From assembly GCF_900460245.1 (NCBI RefSeq), contig NZ_UHIP01000002.1, positions 1,488,001 through 1,552,000 of the forward strand: a stretch of DNA of 64,000 nt, given 5' to 3'. The translations under genes and the position numbers were made by a program. Origin of the DNA: Vibrio fluvialis (GTDB taxonomy: Bacteria > Pseudomonadota > Gammaproteobacteria > Enterobacterales > Vibrionaceae). The notes under the pieces are model-generated. The model searched no databases. It was given only the letters and a program-made list of their open reading frames with translations, and was not told the DNA's origin. The stretch's first letter is position 1. Every line of letters starts with the position of its first letter. Of this stretch, positions 54,367 to 63,343 are shown in pieces.

Positions 54367-55038
54367 TTATTTGTGCTTAGGCTGAACAAATTTGCGGCTA
54401 ACATCCACGACAGCAACGTCTTTAAAGAAGCTGCGCCCCAACAGAAGCGGGTAAGTCAGATGGGTTCGGTCAGCGAGTGTAAACTCGGTTTTCTCTTTCA
54501 GGTCACCGATCTGAATCCAGGCCACCACGACCGCACGGCGCTGCGTGTCATCAGTGCTTGACTGGCGAATATGAACCCAACGTTCAACCGGAAGACTGGT
54601 TTCCTCGCTCTTGATGCCTTCGTGTTCAATGCGGAATTTCACCCAGTCCTTGCCATCGCGTTCAAACGGCACCACATCGACAGCACTGATAGACGAAGTG
54701 GTTGCACCGGTATCAATACGAGCCAAGAAGTTTTCTTTCAAACCCGGAACATAAACCCATTCCTTTTCGCCCAGAATGAGCTTGCCGTCAGAAGTTTTCG
54801 TCGCTTTCAGCACGACCACTTCTTTCTTCACCTCTTTTTTCGGCTCTTCGACTTTGGGTTCAGACTTGGTATCAGCCACATCCTTGGCGCTTTCGGTTGC
54901 TTCCTGCTTAGGTTGTTCAACTTGAGTGGTTTGTTCCTTTTGATCCACATTGGCCGATGGTTCAGTCGACGTCGTTGCACAAGCAACCAGACCACCACTG
55001 AGCATCAGAGGAACCAGGAGTTTCCATTGTTGTTTCAT
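54367..55038 (-). CDS. Retropepsin-like protease lipoprotein ('ATP-dependent zinc protease' family, PF05618)
   Basis: This 223-residue protein has a lipoprotein signal (lipobox VACA, Cys20). A charged Glu/Lys linker (PKVEEPKKEVKKEVVVLK) follows, then a domain with ARIDTGATTSS, the retropepsin-type aspartate motif. The family name is historical; the DTGA motif argues for an aspartic protease fold. Members have been linked to osmotic and envelope stress. The protein is anchored in the envelope with the protease domain in the periplasm. Confidence 0.85.
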   Translation of the reverse strand: MKQQWKLLVPLMLSGGLVACATTSTEPSANVDQKEQTTQVEQPKQEATESAKDVADTKSEPKVEEPKKEVKKEVVVLKATKTSDGKLILGEKEWVYVPGLKENFLARIDTGATTSSISAVDVVPFERDGKDWVKFRIEHEGIKSEETSLPVERWVHIRQSSTDDTQRRAVVVAWIQIGDLKEKTEFTLADRTHLTYPLLLGRSFFKDVAVVDVSRKFVQPKHK

Positions 55039-55064
55039 TCATTCACCTAATCAAACTACTAACG

Positions 55065-56246
55065 TTATGAGACTTTAACTATCGCATCCGCAACGTAAGG
55101 AATATCTTTCTCCGTCAGGCCTGCGATATTGATACGGCCATCAGCCACACCATAAATACCGAACTCTTCTTGCAAACGAGCCATTTGCTCTGGCGCAAAC
55201 CCCAGGACCGTAAACATGCCCTTGTGGCTTTCGATAAAGTCGAATTGTGCCGTATTATGTTGATTTCTCAACTCTTTACACAAGGTTTGACGAAGGCTTA
55301 ACAAACGTTGTTGCATTTCACTCAGCTCTTGCTTCCAAATAGCCGTAAGCTGTTCGTTTTGTAACACGGTTTTGACAAGCGCAGCGCCATGATCCGGCGG
55401 CATGGTGTAGGTGGAACGTGCGAGCGTCAGCATTTTGCCTCGCGCATTCGCGACATCATTGGCATTTTTGCCCAACACAATAGCGACGCCAGTGCGCTCT
55501 CGATACAGACCGAAATTCTTCGAACAAGACGATGTCACCAACATCTCTTCAACATTGCTTGCCATGTGGCGCAGCCCTTTCGCGTCTTCTTCCAAACCAT
55601 CCCCAAAGCCTTGATAGGCAATGTCGACAAACGGAATAAAACCATTTTTCTGTGATAGTTCGGTAATTGCCTGCCAAGCTGCAAAATCGATGTCAGCTCC
55701 CGTTGGGTTATGACAACAACCGTGCAGCAGAACCACATCTTTCGGACCGGCATGCGCCAAATCGCTCAGCATGCGGTCGGTATCCACCATTTTGGTATCG
55801 CGACTGAAGTAAGCATAGTACTTGACCTTCAGGCCTGCTGCTTCCATCACGGGTTTGTGGTTCACATAGCTCGGATCCGTGATCCAGACGGTTGTCTCAG
55901 GCTGAGCGACACGCATCAGGTCGCCCAGCATACGCAGCGCGCCGCTGGCGCCCGGAGTTTGAATAGCCGTCACACGTTCATTGACCAGTGACTCGCCCAG
56001 CACCAGGTTCAGCATGCTGCGGTTAAACTCTTCGCAGCCAGCAAGGCCAACGTAAGATTTGGTTTTCTGTGTGGATACGACGATATCCTGTGCCTGTTGC
56101 ACAGCGCGCATGATTGGCGTTTCGCCTTGGCTGTTTTTGTACACGCCGATGCCAAGATCCACTTTTTCAGAACGAGGATCATTTCGGTAAGCAACGGACA
56201 AAGAGAGAATTGGATCTAAAGCTGGTGTTGGTAAGTGGGAAAACAT
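55065..56246 (-). CDS. Aspartate/aromatic aminotransferase (class I, PLP)
   Basis: The protein is 393 residues from the ATG at 56246 (MFSHLPTPALDPILSLSVAYRND), matching AspC/TyrB-type enzymes; a longer frame to 56369 would overlap nrdG. PLP-binding features are LHGCCHNPTGADI near 175 and SCSKNFGLYRERTGVA, with the Schiff-base lysine K243. The C-terminal DGRINIAGLTEKDI is typical. It moves amino groups between dicarboxylic or aromatic amino acids and 2-oxoglutarate. AspC and TyrB cannot be separated by eye. Confidence 0.92.
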   Translation of the reverse strand: MFSHLPTPALDPILSLSVAYRNDPRSEKVDLGIGVYKNSQGETPIMRAVQQAQDIVVSTQKTKSYVGLAGCEEFNRSMLNLVLGESLVNERVTAIQTPGASGALRMLGDLMRVAQPETTVWITDPSYVNHKPVMEAAGLKVKYYAYFSRDTKMVDTDRMLSDLAHAGPKDVVLLHGCCHNPTGADIDFAAWQAITELSQKNGFIPFVDIAYQGFGDGLEEDAKGLRHMASNVEEMLVTSSCSKNFGLYRERTGVAIVLGKNANDVANARGKMLTLARSTYTMPPDHGAALVKTVLQNEQLTAIWKQELSEMQQRLLSLRQTLCKELRNQHNTAQFDFIESHKGMFTVLGFAPEQMARLQEEFGIYGVADGRINIAGLTEKDIPYVADAIVKVS

Positions 56247-56319
56247 GAAAGTCACAACCCTTTGAAATTCAAGTATGACTTTCAGTAAACACCAGATACG
56301 CGAAAACCTAAAGCGATTT

Positions 56320-56787
56320 TTACAATTTGAAGCAATGGATGACTTGATTGCTGCTGCCCCGCCAGTCAAGGCTCGGGTCAGCGTGCTCTTTCTCGAACTT
56401 CCCGTCGATTAACACATCAATCAGTTCGACCACGTCACGCTGCGCGTCATTGAGTTCAGCCAGCAAATAGCCCGTCCAGAGCCAGATATCTTTGCCCGGG
56501 CACTCTGCCCTCACCCGCTGCACGAGTTTAAGCACCGATGTGACGTTTTGCGGATGTAACGGATCGCCACCAGACAGAGACAAACCGCGGCGGAAAATCC
56601 GGCTATCGTTGAGATCGCGAATGATTTGGTCTTCCATGTCCTGAGTAAACGGATGACCAGAGTCGAGTGGCCAGGTGCTTTGGTTATAGCAACCACGACA
56701 CTGATGAACGCAGCCGGAAACGAACAGCGTACAGCGCGTTCCCGGCCCGTTGACCACATCAATCGGATAGTATTGATGATAATTCAT
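56320..56787 (-). CDS. nrdG: Anaerobic ribonucleotide reductase activating protein NrdG
   Basis: This 155-residue radical-SAM protein has CVHQCRGC near residue 27 (CX3CX2C) that binds the 4Fe-4S cluster. SLSGGDPLHPQN and WLWTGYLLAEL follow. It makes the glycyl radical on NrdD. It begins 4 bases after the nrdD stop, so the two are co-translated. Confidence 0.96.
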   Translation of the reverse strand: MNYHQYYPIDVVNGPGTRCTLFVSGCVHQCRGCYNQSTWPLDSGHPFTQDMEDQIIRDLNDSRIFRRGLSLSGGDPLHPQNVTSVLKLVQRVRAECPGKDIWLWTGYLLAELNDAQRDVVELIDVLIDGKFEKEHADPSLDWRGSSNQVIHCFKL

Positions 56788-56791
56788 AGCG

Positions 56792-58912
56792 TTAAAGGTG
56801 TTTGACTCGGCGTTTCACTTCTTCCTGTTTACCGAAGTTGAACGGCCGTGCATCCGGGCTGCCGAGATAACCACACACACGGCGGGTAACGGAAACTTTG
56901 CTTGAGTCATGGTTGCCGCACTTAGGACACACGAAGCCCTTACTGGTACAGTCAAACTCACCAGTGTAACCACACTCGTAACACTCATCAATCGGCGTAT
57001 TGGTCCCGTAGTAAGGCACGCGGGTGTAGCTATAGTCCCAAACGTTTTCCAGAGCTTCGATATTACGTTGCATATTCGGGAACTCACCGTAGCAGATGAA
57101 GCCACCGCTTGAGATATGCGGGTACGGCAATTCAAAATCGATCTTGTCGTACGGGTTCACTTTCTTCTCAACATCCAGATGGAAACTGTTGGTGTAGTAG
57201 CCTTTGTCGGTAACCCCTGCAATCACGCCAAACTCTTTGGTATCGATGCGGCAGAAACGGCTGCACAAGTTTTCACTCGGGGTGCCATACAGGCTGAATG
57301 CGTAGCCTGTTTCTTCTTTCCAGCTGTCTACTGCGTCACGCAGTTTACGGATGATATTGACCGCATGTTCACGCAGTTCGCTGTCATCGTATACGTGCTT
57401 GTCCTGACCAAACAGAGCATTAATCGTTTCGTGTACACCGATGTAACCCAGTGAAATTGAAGCGCGACCGTTTTTGAAGATCTGCGCAATCGAATCATTG
57501 GCATTCAAACGCACACCACATGCTCCTTCCATGTACAGAATCGGCGCAACGCGCGCTTTCACATTTTCCAGGCGGCTGATGCGAGTTTCCAGTGCACGGC
57601 GAGCCAGTTTCAGTTTGTCATCCAGCAGCTCGTAGAACTTGTTGAGATCACCCTTCGCTTTAATTGCAATGCGAGGCAGGTTCAGGCTGACAACGCCAAG
57701 GTTGTTGCGCCCCTCATGGACCAACTCACCATTCTCTTCATAGGTATTGAGGAAACTGCGGCAACCCATCGGCGTTTTGAATGAACCGGTCACTTCCACC
57801 ACTTTGTCGTAGTTCAGAATGTCCGGATACATGCGTTTCGACGCACAGTCGAGCGCCAACTGTTTGATGTCGTAGTTGGGATCGCCTGCTTTGTGGTTAA
57901 GACCATCTTTGATGGCAAACACCAGTTTAGGGAACACAGCCGTTTTACGGTTTTTACCCAAGCCTGCAATGCGATTTTTCAGAATCGATTTTTGGATCAA
58001 ACGCGATTCCCAGCTGGTACCCAAACCAAAGCCGAAGGTCACAAACGGAGTCTGGCCATTGGCGGTATGCAGTGTGTTTACTTCGTATTCCAATGACTGG
58101 AACGCGTCATAACACTCTTTCTCTGTACGGGCGCTGGCAAACTCTTCCGGACTGTGAATATCCCACTCTTTCGCGATCTCCAGATGTTTCTGATAGCTGG
58201 CAGTGACATAAGGTGCCAGCACTTCATCGATACGGTTGATGGTCGTACCACCGTAAATGTGGCTCGCGACCTGAGCAATGATCTGTGCAGTCACTGCCGT
58301 CGCGGTTGAAATGGATTTTGGCGTATCGATTTCCGCGTTACCCATTTTAAAACCGTGGGTCAGCATGCCTTTCAAGTCGATCAGCATGCAGTTAAACATA
58401 GGGAAGAATGGTGCGTAATCGAGATCGTGATAGTGCAGGTCGCCCTCTTCGTGCGCCTGAACAATATCGCGCGGCAAAATGCGGGTCTTCGCATAGTGTT
58501 TTGCCACAATACCCGCCAACAAATCACGTTGAGTCGGGATCACTTTGCCATCTTTGTTGGCGTTTTCGTTCAGCAGATCTGCATTGCTTTCCTGAATCAG
58601 GCCTTCGATCTCCTGGGTCAGTTTGCTCTGCTTCTCACGCGCGATGTCGCGATCATGTCGGTATTCAATGTATGAACGAGCTAATGCTTTGTAAGGCCCT
58701 TGCATTAGCTCGTTCTCTACCAGTGTCTGAATTTCTGCGATATGAACTTCATCGTATTCTTTGAGTTTGAGTTCGACCGCGAGCGCAACATTTAGCGCGT
58801 ATATGGCGATTTCACTGCTGACTTCGTCTGCGGCACTTTCGACCGCAGCCTGGATACGATCTCGGTTAAACGGGGCTTTTGAGCCGTCGCGTTTGATTAC
58901 GATAGGTTTCAC
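56792..58912 (-). CDS. nrdD: Anaerobic ribonucleoside-triphosphate reductase NrdD
   Basis: This 706-residue protein has an N-terminal ATP cone (VIKRDGSKAPFNRDRIQAAVESA), a large catalytic barrel, a zinc site (CYECGYTGEFDCTSKGFVCPKCG) and the glycyl-radical motif RVCGYLGSPDARPF near residue 682. It makes dNTPs without oxygen. Upstream lie two NrdR boxes and a perfect FNR site, fitting anaerobic induction and dNTP-level repression. Confidence 0.97.
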   Translation of the reverse strand: MKPIVIKRDGSKAPFNRDRIQAAVESAADEVSSEIAIYALNVALAVELKLKEYDEVHIAEIQTLVENELMQGPYKALARSYIEYRHDRDIAREKQSKLTQEIEGLIQESNADLLNENANKDGKVIPTQRDLLAGIVAKHYAKTRILPRDIVQAHEEGDLHYHDLDYAPFFPMFNCMLIDLKGMLTHGFKMGNAEIDTPKSISTATAVTAQIIAQVASHIYGGTTINRIDEVLAPYVTASYQKHLEIAKEWDIHSPEEFASARTEKECYDAFQSLEYEVNTLHTANGQTPFVTFGFGLGTSWESRLIQKSILKNRIAGLGKNRKTAVFPKLVFAIKDGLNHKAGDPNYDIKQLALDCASKRMYPDILNYDKVVEVTGSFKTPMGCRSFLNTYEENGELVHEGRNNLGVVSLNLPRIAIKAKGDLNKFYELLDDKLKLARRALETRISRLENVKARVAPILYMEGACGVRLNANDSIAQIFKNGRASISLGYIGVHETINALFGQDKHVYDDSELREHAVNIIRKLRDAVDSWKEETGYAFSLYGTPSENLCSRFCRIDTKEFGVIAGVTDKGYYTNSFHLDVEKKVNPYDKIDFELPYPHISSGGFICYGEFPNMQRNIEALENVWDYSYTRVPYYGTNTPIDECYECGYTGEFDCTSKGFVCPKCGNHDSSKVSVTRRVCGYLGSPDARPFNFGKQEEVKRRVKHL

Positions 58913-58955
58913 CTTGTCTCCTTACCCCAGCATATTCACAGAATTATCCACAAAT

Positions 58956-58971
58956 ACACTATATAGGGCTT
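58956..58971. promoter_or_regulatory. NrdR box 1 (nrdD)
   Basis: ACACTATATAGGGCTT keeps the ACACTATATA half of the NrdR box. It is 31 bases, start to start, from box 2, the three-turn spacing usual for NrdR pairs. Confidence 0.75.
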
Positions 58972-58986
58972 ACCTTTATCCAACTG

Positions 58987-59002
58987 ACACTATATGTTGT
59001 GT
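58987..59002. promoter_or_regulatory. NrdR box 2 (nrdD)
   Basis: ACACTATATGTTGTGT matches the NrdR consensus (acaCwAtATaTwGtgt) at almost every position. Confidence 0.82.
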
Positions 59003-59033
59003 CGTATTAGACGAGATGACATAGGAAAAAGTA

Positions 59034-59047
59034 TTGATTTAGATCAA
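59034..59047. promoter_or_regulatory. FNR site upstream of nrdDG
   Basis: TTGATTTAGATCAA is a perfect match to the FNR consensus TTGAT-N4-ATCAA, about 122 bases before nrdD. It could also act on the divergent gene at 59206. Confidence 0.85.
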
Positions 59048-59205
59048 GCGATCAGGGCCTATGGACAAGAACAAATCGATCTTATAGCTTGAGATCTCAA
59101 AGCTGAAAGAAACCCTAGAAACACTTTATTTTGTGATAAAAATAATTGCTTTTTGTGGAACACTGACAGCACGTGCTCTGAACCGAATCAATAAGAAGAA
59201 ATGCG

Positions 59206-60108
59206 ATGAAACGAAATAAAATCACCGCGATTTTAACGTCAGTCATACTGCTCACACTTTCTCCATGGGTATCGGCCAATACCCTGACCGTGAGCAGTTG
59301 GAATATCGAATGGCTGACGCTGAATCCGTCTGCACCGAAAGATAAAGGTAAACGCTCCGAGCAGGACTTCACCGCGCTCAGGCAGCACTTTGCGAAGCTC
59401 AATAGTGATGTTCTGGCTTTTCAGGAAGTGGATAGCATCGACGCAGTGGAAAATGTGGTGGGGCCAGGCTATCACGTCGTGCTGTCTGATCGCTCGCAGC
59501 CGAATCATGCCGGGCACCAGTTCGGTGACATAAACCAATACACCGGATTTGCCGTACGAAACGGAATTCCGTTTCGCGATCCACCGGACATCGACTTGTA
59601 CGACAAACGTAATCACAAGCTGCGGTTTGCGGCTTATATCGTGCTCTATCCGGATACACCAAACGCGCTGCATACGTTGTCGGTACATTTAAAAGCGGGT
59701 TGCTCCGGCAAGTTTCAATCAAACCAGTCGAGCTGCCAGACACTACTTAAGCAAGGTAAAGCGCTGAATGCTTGGATAAAGCAACGCGAGTCGAAGCAGG
59801 AAGCGTATCTGATCATGGGCGACTTCAATCACAACCTTGCGTATCGTGGTGACTGGTTGTGGCAAACCATGACGCAGGGCACGAAAGCTGAGCCGACACT
59901 TGCCAGCCGGCAAACCCAAGCGACCTGCAAAGTGCGCTCCCGCCAGCAAGCCAATAAGTTGCATCAGTTCCGTTCGTTGATTGATCACGTCATCATCAGC
60001 CCTAACCTCAAAGCGGACGAAGCCCGGCAGGTTAACTTTGATAGCCAACAGGTACTGAGCTACCAACTGAGCGATCATTGCCCGCTGAGCAGTCAAGTGA
60101 GCTGGTAG
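59206..60108 (+). CDS. Exported endonuclease/exonuclease/phosphatase-family protein
   Basis: This 300-residue protein has a signal peptide (cleavage after VSA near 24) and EEP-fold motifs: SSWNIEWL, FQEVDS, DKRNHKLRF, HLKAGCSG, MGDFNHN and a final SDHCPLSS. EEP enzymes cut DNA, RNA or phosphoesters with a divalent metal. Periplasmic or extracellular action is predicted. It is divergent from nrdD across a 293-base gap. The substrate is unknown. Confidence 0.88.
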   Translation: MKRNKITAILTSVILLTLSPWVSANTLTVSSWNIEWLTLNPSAPKDKGKRSEQDFTALRQHFAKLNSDVLAFQEVDSIDAVENVVGPGYHVVLSDRSQPNHAGHQFGDINQYTGFAVRNGIPFRDPPDIDLYDKRNHKLRFAAYIVLYPDTPNALHTLSVHLKAGCSGKFQSNQSSCQTLLKQGKALNAWIKQRESKQEAYLIMGDFNHNLAYRGDWLWQTMTQGTKAEPTLASRQTQATCKVRSRQQANKLHQFRSLIDHVIISPNLKADEARQVNFDSQQVLSYQLSDHCPLSSQVSW

Positions 60109-60112
60109 GCAT

Positions 60113-60140
60113 AAAAAAGCCCCGCCATCTCTGGCGGGGC
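60113..60140 (-). terminator. Rho-independent terminator of the RND operon
   Basis: GCCCCGCCA pairs with TGGCGGGGC around TCTC, followed on the minus strand by six T. Confidence 0.9.
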
Positions 60141-60180
60141 AAGACACAAGTTACTCAAATCTATCGTTATCGCTTATGCT

Positions 60181-63100
60181 TCATTGCTGAAGTTCAAAGC
60201 GTTTTTTCATCACCACATAGTATAGGACGGGAATAACCAACAAGGTTAATATTGTCGAAACAAAAATCCCGAAAATCAGACTGATAGCCAAACCGTTGAA
60301 GATCGGATCGTCCAGAATGAACATCGCGCCAATCATCGCCGCCAGAGCGGTCAACATGATGGGTTTTGCCCGCACCGCCGCGGATTGAATCACAGCTTCT
60401 GAAAACGCCACACCCTGCTCGACCTGTTGATTAATGAAATCCACCAGCAGAATCGAGTTACGCACAATGATGCCGGCCAAAGCAATCATGCCGATCATCG
60501 ATGTCGCGGTGAACTGCGCGCCAAGCATGGCATGACCGGGCATCACACCAATAATGGTGAGCGGAATCGGCGCCATGATGATGAGCGGTACCAAATAGGA
60601 TTTAAACTGTGCGACGACGAGCAGATAGATCAAAATCATACCTACCGCATAGGCAATCCCCATGTCACGGAATGTTTCGTAGGTAATGGTCCATTCCCCA
60701 TCCCATAATACCGCCACGCCGCTCAGACCATCCGGTTGATGAATATAGTACTGTTCCAGATTCATCTGCTGATCAAGCGTAGAACCAATAGTGAACATGC
60801 CGTACAGCGGGCTATCAATGTCACCCGTCATATCGCCCACCACCATCACCATCGGCACCATGTTTTTGTGCACGATGTAATCTTCCATTCGGGTCTGTTT
60901 GACACTGACCAGTTCTGACAGCGCATAAGCCTGTCCGCTCTGGCTGGATACATTCATGTTCAGCACTTGTTCAAGACGCACTTTCGCTGTTTCACTCGCC
61001 TGGATCTGCACCGGAATCGGGTACTTATTGTGTTCACTGTGCAGATAGGTGACAGGCTTACCACCCACAGCCGTCGCTAACGCGTCCACAATGGCTGAGT
61101 AAGGGACAGCCAGGCGCGCCGCTTTGCTGCGGTCGATATTCACCTGCCACTTCTGATGCGATTCCGGCAGATACATATCGACATCGACAATATCCTGAGT
61201 CTCACGGAAGATTTGACGCACCTGGCGCGCCGCCTGATGGCGAATTTCCGGTGTCGGACCATACACTTCCGCCAGAATTGGTGACCATACAGGCGGGCCC
61301 GGCGGGACTTCGACCACTTTCACCTTACCGCCAAACTTCAAAGCAACTTTGTTCAGCACGGGGCGAATCGAACTGGCAATCTCATGGCTGTCGCGGTCAC
61401 GCTCCTTACGTCCAACCAAATTGACTTGAATGTCACCCTGATTGGCTTGTTCGCGCATAAAGTAGTGGCGAACCAGTCCGTTGAAGTTGATCGGCGCCGC
61501 CGTACCTGCATAAATCTGGTAGCCAGTCACTTCAGGCACTTTATTCAGTTCCTGTCCCATATCAAACAGCACGCGCTGAGTATGCTCAAGTGATGTACCT
61601 TCCGGCATATCCAACACCACCTGAAACTCTGACTTGTTATCAAACGGCAGCATTTTCAGCACTACGGCTTCGAACACAGGCAACGAGACCGAACCTGCGA
61701 TCAGTGCCAATACAGCAAGCAGCAGCATAAAGCGGTTACGAGTTTGGTGTTTGGCGGTGACAAACGGCGTCATAATGCGATGGAATACGGAATTCGCGGC
61801 TTTCCCTTCGCTGTCGTGTTGGGCGGGTTTCAACAGATGTCCGGCGAGCCATGGAGACACCACAAAAGCCACCGCCAGAGAAATGAGCATCCCCATCGAC
61901 GCGTTGATCGGAATCGGGCTCATATACGGCCCCATTAAGCCGCTGACAAACGCCATCGGCAACAGAGCGGCGATCACCGTTAGCGTTGCCAGAATGGTCG
62001 GGCCACCCACTTCATCAACTGCAGGCGGAATCAACTCCGCCAGTTTGCGTTTACCCATCGACATATGACGGTGAATGTTCTCCACCACCACGATCGCATC
62101 ATCAACCAATATCCCGATGGAAAAGATCAATGCGAACAGCGACACGCGGTTGAGGGTAAAGCCCCAGGCCCATGAAGCAAACAGGGTGTTCATCAACGTC
62201 ACGATCACTGCCAGCCCCACCACAATCGCTTCGCGCCACCCCATAGTCAGCAAGACCAGAATCACGACAGCGGTGGTGGCAAATGCCAGCTTACCAATCA
62301 AGGTGTTACTTTTGTCTGCGGCGGTTTTACCGTAATCACGGGTGATTTCAACCTTGATGCCATGCGGAATCAGCTGGTTTTGCAGCTCAACCACACGAGT
62401 TTCCACCGCTTTGGCGACGTCTACCGCGTTTTCACCACTCTTCTTAGCAATCGCCAGAGTTACGGCCGGATAGATCCCGTTCTTATCACTGGTCCAGACA
62501 TTCTGGGTTGCGGTGTTTACGCCCAGCCCAACGGCCGCGATATCTTCCAAGTAAACAGGCAGACCATTGTGCACGCCAACCACCAACTGTTTGACATCCT
62601 CAACATGCGTCAAAAACTGACCGATTTGCAGCGGCAAGGTCTGATTATCACTGGTCAGTTCCAACACCGTTGAACGAGCATTCGCAGACGGAATACTCTG
62701 ATTGAGCTGATCGATAGTGATACCAAAACTGTTCATTTTCGCAGGATCCAGACGCACATCGACAATGGTGTTGTGCCCGCCCACGGTGTAGATGTCGCGC
62801 GTGCCTTTAATACGCTTGAGTTCCGTTTCCAACCCATGCGCGACCTGAGTGAGCTGTTGCTGGTCATAGTGACCAGATTGGTCAGACAACGTGATATTTA
62901 CGATCGGGACATCTTCAATGCCTTTTGGCTTGATAATGGGTTCCCCGACGCCCACACCTTGCGGCATCCAGTCTTTGTTGGAATAGAGCTTGTTATAGAT
63001 GCGCACCACCGCATCATTGCGCGATACGCCAACCTTAAAGATGGCGACGATCATGGCGCCATCGGGCTGGGAAAAGGAATAGATTTTATCGATACCCTGA

Positions 63101-63342
63101 ATTTCAGAGACGATTTGCTCTGCTGGAGTTGTAACCAGACTCTCCACTTCTGCAGGTGTTGCTCCGGGAAACGGAATATAGACATCGGCGAACGTCACAT
63201 CGATTTGAGGTTCTTCCTCTTTTGGCGTGATGATAACCGCAAACAATCCCATGAGCAGGCCAACCAACGCCAACAAAGGCGTCATGGCCGAATTTTGAAA
63301 GGCCGCAGCGATGCGACCCGAAATACCGAGTCGTTTGTCCAT
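60181..63342 (-). CDS. RND-family efflux permease (AcrB-like)
   Basis: This 1053-residue protein has the RND layout: TM1 near 20-36, a large periplasmic porter loop, TM2-7, a second loop and TM8-12. TM4 has the proton-relay pair in GILVDDAIVVVEN. Porter sequences such as PGATPAEVESLVTTPAEQ and ARSTVLELTSDNQTLPL are typical of drug/organic exporters rather than CzcA/CusA metal pumps, though this is not certain. It pairs with the fusion protein encoded one base upstream. The outer-membrane partner is not in the window. Confidence 0.93.
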   Translation of the reverse strand: MDKRLGISGRIAAAFQNSAMTPLLALVGLLMGLFAVIITPKEEEPQIDVTFADVYIPFPGATPAEVESLVTTPAEQIVSEIQGIDKIYSFSQPDGAMIVAIFKVGVSRNDAVVRIYNKLYSNKDWMPQGVGVGEPIIKPKGIEDVPIVNITLSDQSGHYDQQQLTQVAHGLETELKRIKGTRDIYTVGGHNTIVDVRLDPAKMNSFGITIDQLNQSIPSANARSTVLELTSDNQTLPLQIGQFLTHVEDVKQLVVGVHNGLPVYLEDIAAVGLGVNTATQNVWTSDKNGIYPAVTLAIAKKSGENAVDVAKAVETRVVELQNQLIPHGIKVEITRDYGKTAADKSNTLIGKLAFATTAVVILVLLTMGWREAIVVGLAVIVTLMNTLFASWAWGFTLNRVSLFALIFSIGILVDDAIVVVENIHRHMSMGKRKLAELIPPAVDEVGGPTILATLTVIAALLPMAFVSGLMGPYMSPIPINASMGMLISLAVAFVVSPWLAGHLLKPAQHDSEGKAANSVFHRIMTPFVTAKHQTRNRFMLLLAVLALIAGSVSLPVFEAVVLKMLPFDNKSEFQVVLDMPEGTSLEHTQRVLFDMGQELNKVPEVTGYQIYAGTAAPINFNGLVRHYFMREQANQGDIQVNLVGRKERDRDSHEIASSIRPVLNKVALKFGGKVKVVEVPPGPPVWSPILAEVYGPTPEIRHQAARQVRQIFRETQDIVDVDMYLPESHQKWQVNIDRSKAARLAVPYSAIVDALATAVGGKPVTYLHSEHNKYPIPVQIQASETAKVRLEQVLNMNVSSQSGQAYALSELVSVKQTRMEDYIVHKNMVPMVMVVGDMTGDIDSPLYGMFTIGSTLDQQMNLEQYYIHQPDGLSGVAVLWDGEWTITYETFRDMGIAYAVGMILIYLLVVAQFKSYLVPLIIMAPIPLTIIGVMPGHAMLGAQFTATSMIGMIALAGIIVRNSILLVDFINQQVEQGVAFSEAVIQSAAVRAKPIMLTALAAMIGAMFILDDPIFNGLAISLIFGIFVSTILTLLVIPVLYYVVMKKRFELQQ

Positions 63343-63343
63343 A

